Source: a virus. Taken from it: a DNA stretch of 35,599 nt. The DNA lies in IMG/VR virus record IMGVR_UViG_3300025652_000228, positions 1-35,599 of that record. The stretch is one strand, 5' to 3'. This document shows positions 5,961 to 14,325 of this stretch, in pieces (the first letter of the stretch is position 1; every line of letters begins with the position of its first letter). The position numbers were made by a program, and so were the translations under genes. The notes beneath the pieces are model-generated. The model did no database searches and was not told the origin of the DNA. It worked only from the letters and a program-made list of their open reading frames with translations.

Positions 5961-6415
5961 TCACCATCGGGGTCGACTGCGGGCAGACAGGCGGCGTCGT
6001 CGTCATCGAGGACGGCCGGTTCATGGCTGGCACCCGCATGCCAATCATCACCAGAGGCAAGTGGAAACATGTGGACGCTGCATACCTGTGCCAGTGGCTG
6101 GATGTGGAGCTGGCAGCAGCCACCTTCGTGATCGAGAGCGTTCACTCGATGCCTGCTCAGGGCGTCGCCAGTTCGTTCGCCTTCGGGCGGGTCACTGGCG
6201 GCGTTGAGGCGTGGGCCATGAGCTATGGCAGGCCGGTCGAGTGGGTCACGCCAGTTGTGTGGAAGAAGGCGATGGGCCTGTCATCTGACAAGCAGGCCAG
6301 CCTCGATGCATGCAAGCGGCACTTCGGCAGCTGCAGCCTGTGGGAGGTCAAGGCCAACGACGGCATTGCCGAAGCGGCCCTCATCGCGCTATGGTGGCAG
6401 AGGCAATATGTTTAA
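5957..6415 (+). CDS. RuvC-like Holliday junction resolvase
   Basis: A 152-residue RNase H-fold nuclease. The first strand carries IGVDCGQTGG (D7), the second acid is in FVIES (E60), and the C-terminal helix has NDGIAEAALIAL (D135, E139), which gives the D-E-D-D/E metal site of RuvC-type crossover junction endonucleases. The glycine-rich AFGRVTGGVEAW segment is the usual dimer or substrate-contact region. The length fits the family. In phages of this type it should resolve branched DNA before packaging, consistent with its position just ahead of the terminase genes. ATGA overlap with the preceding gene. Confidence 0.88.
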   Translation: MITIGVDCGQTGGVVVIEDGRFMAGTRMPIITRGKWKHVDAAYLCQWLDVELAAATFVIESVHSMPAQGVASSFAFGRVTGGVEAWAMSYGRPVEWVTPVVWKKAMGLSSDKQASLDACKRHFGSCSLWEVKANDGIAEAALIALWWQRQYV

Positions 6416-6430
6416 TGGGGGAAATATAGC

Positions 6431-6862
6431 GTGGGTGTGAGCAGGCAACCAAAGGAGCAGTACCAGCCGCGAGGCGAGGGTGGCAGGCTCAAGAAGGGTG
6501 CTGTGCTGAACCCAAAGGGGCGGCCCAAGGGTTCACTCAACTCGATGACCAAGGACATGACAGCGATGGTGACGCAGGCGATGTCGCTGGCTGGCCAGAG
6601 CGCCAAGGATCTGGTCAACTCCGAGGGCGCTCTGGTTTTCCCAGAGCTGGGGGGCGTCGATGCTGGCACGGCATACCTGTACCAGCAGGCGAGGCTGAAC
6701 CCAGCGCTGTTCATGCCTCTGGTCAAGCAGCTGATGCCCACCAAGATCGATGTGGATCTGCAGATCATGGGCGGTGAGCTGCTCGAACTGATGACACAAC
6801 GCCGAGACCAGCTCGCAGCAATGCGGGACATCACACAGGAGGACGATGACGATGACAGGTAG
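6431..6862 (+). CDS. Probable terminase small subunit
   Basis: A 143-residue protein with a basic N-terminal segment LKKGAVLNPKGRPKGSLN, the NPKGRPKGS pattern (DUF5681-like) commonly found in small phage proteins directly upstream of TerL. A helical central part (TKDMTAMVTQAMSLAG) and an acidic tail (EDDDDDR) follow. GTG at 6431 has GGGGGAA 8 bases upstream; GTG 6437 is possible. Position two short genes before the large terminase is the main support for a DNA-recognition role in packaging. No classical HTH is obvious. Confidence 0.65.
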   Translation: MGVSRQPKEQYQPRGEGGRLKKGAVLNPKGRPKGSLNSMTKDMTAMVTQAMSLAGQSAKDLVNSEGALVFPELGGVDAGTAYLYQQARLNPALFMPLVKQLMPTKIDVDLQIMGGELLELMTQRRDQLAAMRDITQEDDDDDR

Positions 6863-7019
6863 ACCAGAAGACGACGGCCCAACCGACAGCCAGATCGAGG
6901 ACGACATGATCGAGCGCGACATCCAGTGGCAGGAGGAGCGCGTAGCTGAGGATGATGACCAGTTGCAGGGGGCGCAGTATTACTCCGACCTCACATATGC
7001 AGAGGGATTGCAGCGATGA
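6852..7019 (+). CDS. Small acidic protein (55 aa) between terminase genes
   Basis: A 55-residue, strongly acidic and probably helical protein (PEDDGPTDSQIEDDMIERD, later AEDDDQLQGAQ). The ATG lies inside the end of the preceding gene, preceded by the purine-rich GGAGGACGATGACG. The stop overlaps the next ATG (ATGA). It has no recognised family. Acidic small proteins near terminases can be packaging accessories or DNA mimics, but there is no direct evidence for either. Confidence 0.6.
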   Translation: MTGRPEDDGPTDSQIEDDMIERDIQWQEERVAEDDDQLQGAQYYSDLTYAEGLQR

Positions 7020-7192
7020 CGCATAAGGGCCACAGGTGGGTCGCACCACCGGCAGGGCAGGGCGGCCAGTTCGAGAAGCTCTGCGCAGCCTGCGGTGGAC
7101 GTCGCAGCGTAATGGGTGACGGCGAGTGCAGCGGCACCGGCCGAGATGTGACGCTGGAGACAAAGCACGACTATGACCCATATGCTGACTGA
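7016..7192 (+). CDS. Small protein (58 aa) with a possible zinc knuckle
   Basis: A 58-residue protein with ATGA coupling to the gene before and a 20-base overlap with the large terminase after. Cysteines at residues 23, 26 and 38 (LCAACGG and GECSG), with nearby histidines, suggest a small zinc ribbon or knuckle. No fourth Cys follows in the usual place, so a His or Asp would have to complete the site. The rest is polar. It could be a packaging-site DNA-binding accessory, which is inferred from neighbours only. Confidence 0.6.
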   Translation: MTHKGHRWVAPPAGQGGQFEKLCAACGGRRSVMGDGECSGTGRDVTLETKHDYDPYAD

Positions 7193-8681
7193 CCCACGCA
7201 TGGCCCAGCGTCTGCTGGTCGAGCAGATCTCGGCGTTCTACGACGATCCGCTGGGCCATGTGCTGTTCAGCTATCCGTGGGGCACTGGGCAGCTGCAGGG
7301 CCGTGATGGCCCACAGGAATGGCAGCGCGAGATGCTCACCGACATCGGCGAGGCTGTCCGCAAGAACGGGTTCGACGGCATCCACGCTGTCGAGGCGCTG
7401 CGCTACAGCACAGCCAGCGGCCACGGCATCGGCAAGTCTGCCATCGTGGCGTGGATCATCCGGTGGATCATGGACACGCGGCCATTTGCCAAGGGCGTGG
7501 TCACCGCCAACACAGGGCCGCAGCTGCAGACCAAGACGTGGGCAGAGCTGGCCAAGTGGCACCACATGGGCATCACCAAGTACTGGTGGGAGATCACCAG
7601 CGGCAAGGGGTCGATGAGCTATTACCACAAGGAACACCGCGAGCAGTGGCGCTGTGATGCGCAGACCAGCCGCGAGGAGAATAGCGAGGCGTTCGCTGGC
7701 CTGCACAGCGCCAACAGCACGCCGTTCTACATCTTCGATGAGGCGTCAGGCATCCCCGACAAGATCTACGAGGTGCGCGAGGGCGGCCTGACCGATGGCG
7801 AGCCCATGACGTTCGACTTCGGCAACCCGACGCGTAACAGCGGCCGCTTCTTCGAGAACATGGAGGGCAAGTTCCGCCATCGCTTCAACCGCAGGCGCAT
7901 CGACAGCCGCGACGTCGAGCAGACCAACAAGGAGCTGTTCAAGAAGTGGGCCGAGGACTACGGCGAGAACAGCGACTTCTTCAAGGTTCGTGTGCGCGGC
8001 CTGTTCCCAGACAGCGGCAGCCTGCAGCTGATACCGATGAACCTGTACGATGAGAACATCGGCCGCGACGTCTACGTCGGGCCGACAGATCCACTGATCA
8101 TGGGCGTTGATGTCGCACGGTTCGGCGATGACCGCAGCGTCATCTGGCTCAGGCAGGGCCGAGACGCAGAGAGCCAGAACGACTGGCCGCGCCAGATCTT
8201 CAACCAGATGGACACGATGCAGTTCGCTGCACGCATCGCCGAGATCGCGAACGAGAAGCGACCAGACGCGATCTTCATCGATGGCGGCGGCGTCGGTGGC
8301 GGCGTGGTCGACCGGTGCAGGCAGATGGGGCTGGAGATCATCGAGGTGAACTTCGGAGGCAAGGCGACGCAGGCCGGTATGGGCAACATGCGCAGCCAGA
8401 TGTGGTACAACCTCAAAGAGGCGCTGAAGCAGGGCGTGCGGCTGCCAGAGATGGACGAGCTGCGCACAGATCTGACGGCGCTGGAGTATGGCTACAACAT
8501 GCGCAACGACCTGATGCTGGAGAGCAAGGCCGACGCGAAGAAGAGGGGCTTGGCATCGCCTGACCTCGCCGACGCCCTTGCCTTGACATATGCGCTGCCC
8601 GTATACCCGAATAGAGCTGGCCTCGACGGCCTGCAATACGCCCATGAGATCACAGACTACGACCCCTACAAGGAGATGTGA
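7173..8681 (+). CDS. terL: Terminase large subunit (packaging ATPase-nuclease)
   Basis: A 502-residue packaging motor. The ATPase domain has Walker A GHGIGKSA (83-90, K88) and Walker B with YIFDEAS (about 186-192). The C-terminal RNase H-like nuclease has GVDVARFGDD (D313), IFIDGGGVGGG (D370) and DLADALAL (D464/D467) as its acidic triad. Length and motif spacing are normal for a full enzyme, so it should cut concatemers and drive DNA into proheads through the portal. The start at 7173 lies within the preceding gene; ATG 7182 is an in-frame alternative. Confidence 0.95.
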   Translation: MTHMLTDPRMAQRLLVEQISAFYDDPLGHVLFSYPWGTGQLQGRDGPQEWQREMLTDIGEAVRKNGFDGIHAVEALRYSTASGHGIGKSAIVAWIIRWIMDTRPFAKGVVTANTGPQLQTKTWAELAKWHHMGITKYWWEITSGKGSMSYYHKEHREQWRCDAQTSREENSEAFAGLHSANSTPFYIFDEASGIPDKIYEVREGGLTDGEPMTFDFGNPTRNSGRFFENMEGKFRHRFNRRRIDSRDVEQTNKELFKKWAEDYGENSDFFKVRVRGLFPDSGSLQLIPMNLYDENIGRDVYVGPTDPLIMGVDVARFGDDRSVIWLRQGRDAESQNDWPRQIFNQMDTMQFAARIAEIANEKRPDAIFIDGGGVGGGVVDRCRQMGLEIIEVNFGGKATQAGMGNMRSQMWYNLKEALKQGVRLPEMDELRTDLTALEYGYNMRNDLMLESKADAKKRGLASPDLADALALTYALPVYPNRAGLDGLQYAHEITDYDPYKEM

Positions 8682-8682
8682 T

Positions 8683-8847
8683 ATGCCAAAGCAGACCATC
8701 GTCGCCACGCGCTCGCTGACCGGCACAGCACCAAAGCGCAAGGTGTTCACACGCGAGGAGACCATGAATGCACGAGCTAAAGAGGCCAAGCCTAAAGGCC
8801 CGCAAGATGATGTCAGCAATGTCAGCCCTACACCCCGCAATCGGTGA
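8683..8847 (+). CDS. Small basic hypothetical protein (54 aa)
   Basis: A 54-residue basic, low-complexity protein starting MPKQTIVATRSLTGTAPKRK, one base after the terminase stop. AAGGAGATGTGAT provides the ribosome-binding site. Its last 80 bases overlap the next gene in another frame. No family recognised. Basic residues dominate, so nucleic-acid contact is possible. Confidence 0.5.
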   Translation: MPKQTIVATRSLTGTAPKRKVFTREETMNARAKEAKPKGPQDDVSNVSPTPRNR

Positions 8848-9046
8848 CCGGCCAATCGACCAGCTCGACAAGGTTTACACCCGTCTGATGCTTGGGGATC
8901 GGCACGTTGATGCGAAGCCAAAGCGCACGACATCGAAGGCCACAGCTCCTCGCGTCAGCCGCCAGCTGCAGCGCCAGATCGACCGACTTCGTGCCAAGCA
9001 GGCACTGCTCAAGGCCCGTGTAGACGAAGCACGCAAGATGAGGTAG
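8768..9046 (+). CDS. Hypothetical basic coiled-coil protein (92 aa)
   Basis: A 92-residue basic protein. GAGGAG at 8755-8760 lies 7 bases before this ATG, which supports the start although it overlaps the preceding small gene by 80 bases. The C-terminal third (QLQRQIDRLRAKQALLKARV) is a clear amphipathic helix with heptad spacing, probably a short coiled coil. The middle is Lys/Thr/Ser-rich. It sits between the terminase and the other head genes. A minor structural or assembly role is possible but not shown. Confidence 0.55.
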   Translation: MHELKRPSLKARKMMSAMSALHPAIGDRPIDQLDKVYTRLMLGDRHVDAKPKRTTSKATAPRVSRQLQRQIDRLRAKQALLKARVDEARKMR

Positions 9047-9055
9047 AGTTCGGGC

Positions 9056-9676
9056 ATGAAAGCACTAGTGGTATTCACCAACGAGAACGCGCATTGGCTG
9101 GGCAGGTTTCTGCGACCAGCCTATCGGCATGTGTACTGCGTACTGCCCACCGCCGATGGCTGCAGCACTGAGATCAACTTGGGCGCCAAGGGCATCCAGA
9201 CATTCACCTACGCTGGCAACCCAGCCGAGCTGGCGGTGCATTACAGAAACCTACCCAACACATCGCACGTCGAGCTGGTCGAGTACGACCCAATCGACAG
9301 GCACCTGTTGCCCATGTCCCTGAACAACTGCGTCGGCCTGACCAAGCAGCTGCTTGGCATCCGGTCGTGGGGCGTAACCCCGTATCAGCTTCATCGATAC
9401 ATCAAACCGAAAGGACAGCGCATGCGCATCAACCTCACCCTCGCAGGCGGCGGAGGGGGCAGCGTCAGCGCCCTCGGCAACTTTCTCAAGAAGCCCTTGG
9501 TCGCTCCTCCTCCCCCAACCAGCCCATCCGTAGCCCCACCATCCCCAGTTCAATCAACGCCGAGGCAAGGCAGTAGGCGCATGGGGGCAGAGAACATCCG
9601 CAACACATACGGCGGGCGCGGTGCAGGCATCGCGGCAAGCACAGCACAAGCCCTCAAGTCCTTGATGGGGCAGTAA
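9056..9676 (+). CDS. Possible permuted papain-like protein fused to a Pro/Gly-rich tail
   Basis: A 206-residue protein in two parts. Residues 1-122 have a strand with PAYRHVYCVLP (H25), an acidic strand HVELVEYDP and a helix LNNCVGLTKQLLG (C92) followed by TPYQLHRYI. The order His, acid, Cys with an NCV helix start resembles circularly permuted NlpC/P60 (papain-fold) hydrolases, but I cannot confirm this. Residues 123-206 are a Gly-rich and Pro-rich linker (AGGGGGSVSALGNF, APPPPTSPSVAPPSP) ending in an Arg/Gly segment. An in-frame ATG at 9422 has AAAGGA upstream, so the tail could also be made separately. The Shine-Dalgarno of the main start is weak. Confidence 0.65.
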   Translation: MKALVVFTNENAHWLGRFLRPAYRHVYCVLPTADGCSTEINLGAKGIQTFTYAGNPAELAVHYRNLPNTSHVELVEYDPIDRHLLPMSLNNCVGLTKQLLGIRSWGVTPYQLHRYIKPKGQRMRINLTLAGGGGGSVSALGNFLKKPLVAPPPPTSPSVAPPSPVQSTPRQGSRRMGAENIRNTYGGRGAGIAASTAQALKSLMGQ

Positions 9677-9677
9677 C

Positions 9678-10526
9678 ATGGTAGACACAGCAGACGACTT
9701 CTGGCTGGCTGAAGCGGTTAGCCGATTTACAGCAGACTATGCCAGCCTGATCGGCGACCGCAGGGTCGACCTGATCGGTAAACAGAAGGCGCTGCTGAAT
9801 TTCGGGCGCAACGTCGACATGTCCAATGGTGTGATCGAAACCATCTGGGACATAGGCATCGCAAACGAGACCTACGTCGCCAGCAACCTTATCGACAGCA
9901 TCAGCTCGTCCAGCGCCAGCGACACGATCACCGTCCGCGTCGATGGGCACTACTACGGCGCTGATGGTAACTTGCACTTCGTCATTCTGAATGCCACGTT
10001 AACCGGCCAGACCCCTGTGACCACCACCAGCGTGGTGTCGGATTTATACGGGGAATACAGCGGCGCACTAGCGCGGGTCACCAGATTGGCCAACCTATCT
10101 TCCGTGCTGCTGGTGGGCGACGTGTACGTTTACCAGTCCACCCAGACCGTGACAGCCGGTGTGCCGCAGGATCTGACCAAGGTCCACGCAAAGATACGAG
10201 GCACCGCAGGGCTGCAGCAGACAAACAAGGCCGCGACCACCACAAGCAACGAAGACTTTTACATCATCACCGCAACGCGTGGCGGTGTTGCCAAGGCGCA
10301 GGCATCCTTCGTGGACTTCACACTGGAGGTCAGAGAGCAGGGCGGAGTGTTCCGCGAGAAGGCCATTGGCATCGGGTCGAGGGACAGCGGGTTTGGGATG
10401 CTCTTCAGCGTCCCACCCTACCTCATCGTGCCGCCAAACGCAGACGTCCGCGTGCGCGGTACAGCGTCGGCAAACAACACCACCGGCATCGCCGAGTTCA
10501 ACGGAATACTAGGAGCTTTGATCTAA
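9678..10526 (+). CDS. Probable virion structural protein, beta-rich (282 aa)
   Basis: A 282-residue protein rich in Thr/Ser/Val strands. It has a short helical N-terminus (ADDFWLAEAVSRFTADYASLIG), then alternating strand-like segments (SDTITVRVDGHYYGADGNLHFVILNA), and a C-terminal half with SFVDFTLEVREQGG and PPNADVRVRGTAS. It lies between packaging genes and the portal. Its composition suits a capsid-surface or minor head protein. No family identified. TAATG overlap with the portal gene suggests coupled synthesis with head components. Confidence 0.6.
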   Translation: MVDTADDFWLAEAVSRFTADYASLIGDRRVDLIGKQKALLNFGRNVDMSNGVIETIWDIGIANETYVASNLIDSISSSSASDTITVRVDGHYYGADGNLHFVILNATLTGQTPVTTTSVVSDLYGEYSGALARVTRLANLSSVLLVGDVYVYQSTQTVTAGVPQDLTKVHAKIRGTAGLQQTNKAATTTSNEDFYIITATRGGVAKAQASFVDFTLEVREQGGVFREKAIGIGSRDSGFGMLFSVPPYLIVPPNADVRVRGTASANNTTGIAEFNGILGALI

Positions 10527-12262
10527 TGGTAGCCATCAGCCCAGAAAATTCGATGAGTGATAGTCTGGGCAAGCGTGGCCCAGCCCTCAAGCGCTACCGC
10601 AAGCTGGAGGAGGACCGGTCGTCCTTCCGTGCCCAGTGGCAAGAGATCACGGACTACCTGCTGCCACGGCGTGGCCGGTACCTGACCGAGAGCCAAGGCA
10701 CCAAGGGACGCAAGCGCACCAACAAGATCATCGACAACTCGGCAGGGCAGGCGCTCCGCACGCTGGCAGCCGGTATGATGTCGGGGCTGACCAGCCCAGC
10801 GCGGCCTTGGTTCCGGTTCCAGACCCGCGATGCCGTGACGATGAACGCCGAGGGCGTCAAGCAGTACCTCGGAGAGGTCGAGGCAGTGCTGCGCAAAGTC
10901 TTGGCAGGCTCGAACTTCTACAACTCCGTGTCCAGCCTTTACACAGAGATGGGTGCGTTCGGTACAGGCGTGCTGTATCGCCGTCGCCATCCCCAGCACG
11001 TCGTGAATTATCGCGCACTGACTGCTGGCGAGTATGTGATCGCCGAGAACGAGTACAATCAGGTGGACACTCTTGGCCGCGACTTCACCATGACGGTGGC
11101 CCAGATTGTGGAGCAGTTCGTCCTCGACAAAGACAGCGGAAACCTTGACTGGTCGAAGGCCAGTGACACCGTCAAGAACCTGTGGAAGCAGAAGAACTAC
11201 GACCAGCTGATCAGCGTGGTCCACATGGTGCAGCCTCGCCGCGCGAAGGAGCGCGATCTGGCTAAGATGGACGGGGTCAACCGCCCGTATACAGACACCT
11301 ACTTCGAAAAAGGAGGCAACACCGATGTGCTGCTTCAGGACGGCGGGCACTTCCGTCGCCCATTCTTCGCCTGCCGGTGGGATGTTCTTGGCGGAGACGT
11401 CTATGGCTACAGCCCAGCGATGGATCAGCTCGGCGACATCAAGCAGCTGCAGCATGAGCAGCGCCGCAAGGCACAGGCCATCGACAAGATGGTCAACCCA
11501 CCGATGACTGCGCCTGTCTCATTGCGAGGCAAGCCCACAACGGTGATCGCTGGCGGCACCACCTACGTTGACAACGCGAACGGCGGCGCAGGTTTCCAGC
11601 CTGCCTACCTCGTTCAGCCCCGCATCCAAGAGATGATGATGGACATCCAAGAAGTCCAGAACCGCATCCAGCGTGGCTTCTATGCCGACCTGTTCGCGAT
11701 GATGATCAACTCGGATCGCCGCCAGATGACTGCGACCGAGGTGGCAGAGCGCCATGAGGAAAAGCTGGCACTGCTGGGGCCGGTGCTGCAGCGTATGAAC
11801 ACAGAGCTGCTCGACCCGTTGCTGGAGGATCTGTTCTTCATCTGCATGGAGGAGGGGCTCCTGCCTGAGCCACCAGAGGCGTTGCAGGACATTGACATCG
11901 AGATCAAGTACGTTTCGATCCTCGCTCAGGCACAGGAGGCCTCGGCAGCTGCAGCGATGGAGCGCACCGTGGGCTTCGCTGGCAACCTTGCCGGTATCGC
12001 ACCTGATATCCTCGACAACCTCGATCTGGACGAAGCTGTGCGCGAATACGCCGACATCCTCGGCGGGTCGCCCAAGCTCCTGCGCGAGATTACCGAGCGC
12101 GACCAGATCCGTGGGGAGCGAGCGAAGCAGCAGCAGATGGCACAGATGGCTGCGCAGGCCAATCAGGGTGCAGACACAGCACGCCTGCTGTCCGAGGCAG
12201 ACACGCAGAACCCGAATGCATTGACGGATCTGCTAGGAAGAGGCCAGTCACTTGGCGCGTAA
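10526..12262 (+). CDS. Portal (head-tail connector) protein, T7 gp8/BPP-1 type
   Basis: A 578-residue portal of the podovirus head-tail connector family (Pfam Head-tail_con). It begins with the typical RYRKLEEDRSSFRAQWQEI then DYLLPRRGRY. It continues with the conserved IIDNSAGQALRTLAAGM, the MMSGLTSPARPWF loop, VLYRRRHP, and the C-terminal wing and stem TATEVAERHEEKLALLGPV. The tail is Gln/Ala-rich. Twelve copies should form the vertex ring through which TerL packages DNA. AGGAG lies 10 bases before the ATG; an in-frame ATG at 10553 (MSDSLGKRG) is a possible alternative. The 3' end overlaps the next gene. Confidence 0.95.
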   Translation: MVAISPENSMSDSLGKRGPALKRYRKLEEDRSSFRAQWQEITDYLLPRRGRYLTESQGTKGRKRTNKIIDNSAGQALRTLAAGMMSGLTSPARPWFRFQTRDAVTMNAEGVKQYLGEVEAVLRKVLAGSNFYNSVSSLYTEMGAFGTGVLYRRRHPQHVVNYRALTAGEYVIAENEYNQVDTLGRDFTMTVAQIVEQFVLDKDSGNLDWSKASDTVKNLWKQKNYDQLISVVHMVQPRRAKERDLAKMDGVNRPYTDTYFEKGGNTDVLLQDGGHFRRPFFACRWDVLGGDVYGYSPAMDQLGDIKQLQHEQRRKAQAIDKMVNPPMTAPVSLRGKPTTVIAGGTTYVDNANGGAGFQPAYLVQPRIQEMMMDIQEVQNRIQRGFYADLFAMMINSDRRQMTATEVAERHEEKLALLGPVLQRMNTELLDPLLEDLFFICMEEGLLPEPPEALQDIDIEIKYVSILAQAQEASAAAAMERTVGFAGNLAGIAPDILDNLDLDEAVREYADILGGSPKLLREITERDQIRGERAKQQQMAQMAAQANQGADTARLLSEADTQNPNALTDLLGRGQSLGA

Positions 12263-12560
12263 GGTCGTTTACGATAGCTCGGATGCCGCGCAGGTTGCGG
12301 CAGCCGAGAAGGAAGAGCAGGACCGCCTCGGCGACCTGCGCTGGATCTTGTCGTCGCCAAGAGGGCGGCGCTGGATCTACGAGATGTGCTACGACAAGTG
12401 CCACATCGACAGGGCAAGCTATTGCGGGCCAGACACTCACGGGACGTCGTTCAACGAGGGAGGACGAGCCATTGGTCTCGCCTTGCTAGACGATGTCCGC
12501 ACCCTGCACTTCGGTGCATTTATGAAAATGATGGAGGAAAATCATGACCCAATCAGCTGA
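12252..12560 (+). CDS. Bbp19-like phage protein (102 aa)
   Basis: A 102-residue protein that resembles the Bbp19-like family first named in Bordetella phage BPP-1. It has a helix with LGDLRWILSSPRGRRWIYEM, a Cys (YDKCHIDRASYCG), TSFNEGGRAIGLALLDDV and a C-terminal helix. The start is a TTG at 12252 inside the portal stop region, and the end overlaps the scaffold start. The molecular role is not known to me; the family sits consistently between portal and scaffold genes. I rely on pattern memory, so the family call is probable rather than certain. Confidence 0.75.
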   Translation: MARKVVYDSSDAAQVAAAEKEEQDRLGDLRWILSSPRGRRWIYEMCYDKCHIDRASYCGPDTHGTSFNEGGRAIGLALLDDVRTLHFGAFMKMMEENHDPIS

Positions 12561-13272
12561 TGTACTCACCCCAGACACAGCCGCACCAACGGCCACTAAT
12601 CCTGCGGCAGGCGATACTCCTCCCGTCCCTGACGCGGGTAAGCCAGCGGCGGCTGCAGCCACCGCTGGCGACATACTTGACATCGATGCCCAAGATGGGG
12701 CAAAATCCGCCGTAACCAAGGACGTGCTGTCGGATGACGACGCCTCTGGTGATGAAGGAGTGCCAGACCGGTATACCTTCGACGTCACTGATGAGCTGAA
12801 AGAAAAAGGCTTTGAAATTGACGACAGCAAGTTCGAGGCGTTCTCGGAAGTGGCGAAAGAGATGAAGCTGTCACAGGCCCAGTTCTCCAGCCTCATCCAG
12901 TATCAATTCGAACGGCAGCAGGAAGCGGCGGCCTCGGCTGTCGATCACTGGCAAAGTAGGGTTCAAGGGTGGCGCGATGCTGCCCAGACGGACAAAGACT
13001 TTGGCGGTGAGAACTACGCCTCGAATGTGAAGCAGGTCGCTCAGACATTGCAGAAGTTCGGTGACGCAGAGCTCACAGCCCTTGTTAAGTCGCCGTCAGA
13101 AGAGAACCCTAATGGTCTGGCAATCGGCAACCACCCAGCATTCCTGCGGTTTGTGAACCGCATCAGTAAGGTTCTATCCGACCCCCAGCTCGTACTAGGT
13201 GAAGATGTCCAGAAGGGCGACGCAACCGAGGCCAAGCTCAGGCGGATGTACCCGTCGATGTACAAAGACTAG
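12544..13272 (+). CDS. Prohead scaffolding protein
   Basis: A 242-residue acidic protein. The N-terminal third is Ala/Pro/Asp-rich and disordered (DVLTPDTAAPTATNPAAGDT). Helical segments follow (EIDDSKFEAFSEVAKEMKL, SSLIQYQFERQQEAAASAV), then TDKDFGGENYASNVKQVAQT, a stretch common to phage scaffolds, and a C-terminus with NHPAFLRFVNRI and a basic end (KLRRMYPSMYKD) suited to capsid binding. Its position directly before the capsid gene is canonical. It should template head assembly and leave before maturation. GGAGG lies 6 bases from the ATG. Confidence 0.85.
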   Translation: MTQSADVLTPDTAAPTATNPAAGDTPPVPDAGKPAAAAATAGDILDIDAQDGAKSAVTKDVLSDDDASGDEGVPDRYTFDVTDELKEKGFEIDDSKFEAFSEVAKEMKLSQAQFSSLIQYQFERQQEAAASAVDHWQSRVQGWRDAAQTDKDFGGENYASNVKQVAQTLQKFGDAELTALVKSPSEENPNGLAIGNHPAFLRFVNRISKVLSDPQLVLGEDVQKGDATEAKLRRMYPSMYKD

Positions 13273-13295
13273 AGGCGTAATCACAGGAGGCCATC

Positions 13296-14300
13296 ATGGC
13301 TGTTCTTAGCGTAAACAACCCGACCTTGTCCGACTTGGCCAAGGTTACCGACCCAGACGGCAGCATCGCTGATGTTGTCGAAATCCTGAACGAGACCAAC
13401 GAAATGTTGATGGACATGACGTGGCTCGAAGGGAACTTGACCACAGGCCACCGGACCTCGATCCGTTCGGGTCTGCCCACACCCACATGGCGTAAGCTCT
13501 ATGGCGGCGTTCAGCCGACCAAGTCGCGCGCCGTACAGGTCACTGACACCACCGGCAACCTCGAAGACTACGCCGAAGTGGACAAGGATCTGGTCGACAT
13601 GGCAGGCGACAGCGCTGCCTTCCGTCTTCAGGAAGACCGCCCCCACATCGAGGGCATGAACCAAGAGATGGCTGACACGCTGTTCTACGGCGATGAGACC
13701 ACAGCACCGGAAGAGTTCACCGGTTTGGCCCCTCGGTTTAGCGACCTCGGTGCTGAAAACGCTGACAATATCATCAACGGTGGAGGCACCGGTTCCGACA
13801 ACGGTTCTGTCTGGCTGATCTGCTGGTCGCCCAACACTTGCCACGGCATCGTGCCCAAAGGCTCCACTGCGGGCCTGCAGACACGCGACCTCGGCGAGGA
13901 TACTCTGGAAGACGCATCGGGCGGTTCGAACACCGGCCGCATGCAGATCTACCGTACCCACTACAAGTGGCAGGCTGGTCTCACAGTCCGCGACTGGCGG
14001 TACGTCGTCCGCATCTGTAACATCGACCGCTCGTTGCTGACGAACGATCTGACGACAGGTGCTGACTTGAACGACCTGATGCACAAGGCTCTCACCGAGA
14101 TCCCGAACGCATCGATGGGCCGCACCGTATGGTACATGGATAAAACCATGCTGGCCTTCCTGCGCCGCCAGACAGCCAACGCTGTTGCAAACTCCACCCT
14201 GACCACTGATATGGTCGGCGGGACGATGCAGACATCGTGGGGTGGCTACCCTATCCGTCGGTGTGATGCACTGGCTGGCAACGAAGCGCGGGTCGTGTAA
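13296..14300 (+). CDS. Major capsid protein, BPP-1 Bbp17 type
   Basis: A 334-residue major capsid protein. It has SVNNPTLSDLAKVTDPDGSI, EMTWL-like MDMTWLEGN, RSGLPTPTWRKLYGG, an E-loop-like AVQVTDTTGNLEDYAEVDKD and a helix MADTLFYGD. This is the pattern of the capsid family of BPP-1-like podoviruses, an HK97-type fold. The strong AGGAGG ribosome-binding site 6 bases before the ATG fits the need for high expression. The cement protein follows 25 bases later. Confidence 0.9.
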   Translation: MAVLSVNNPTLSDLAKVTDPDGSIADVVEILNETNEMLMDMTWLEGNLTTGHRTSIRSGLPTPTWRKLYGGVQPTKSRAVQVTDTTGNLEDYAEVDKDLVDMAGDSAAFRLQEDRPHIEGMNQEMADTLFYGDETTAPEEFTGLAPRFSDLGAENADNIINGGGTGSDNGSVWLICWSPNTCHGIVPKGSTAGLQTRDLGEDTLEDASGGSNTGRMQIYRTHYKWQAGLTVRDWRYVVRICNIDRSLLTNDLTTGADLNDLMHKALTEIPNASMGRTVWYMDKTMLAFLRRQTANAVANSTLTTDMVGGTMQTSWGGYPIRRCDALAGNEARVV

Positions 14301-14325
14301 ACCGCAAACTGGAAAGGATCATCAG

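Noticed and set aside
7746-8933. A 395-codon minus-strand frame opposite the large terminase
   Set aside because: The terminase motifs are intact on the plus strand, and the antisense composition is typical of a shadow frame.
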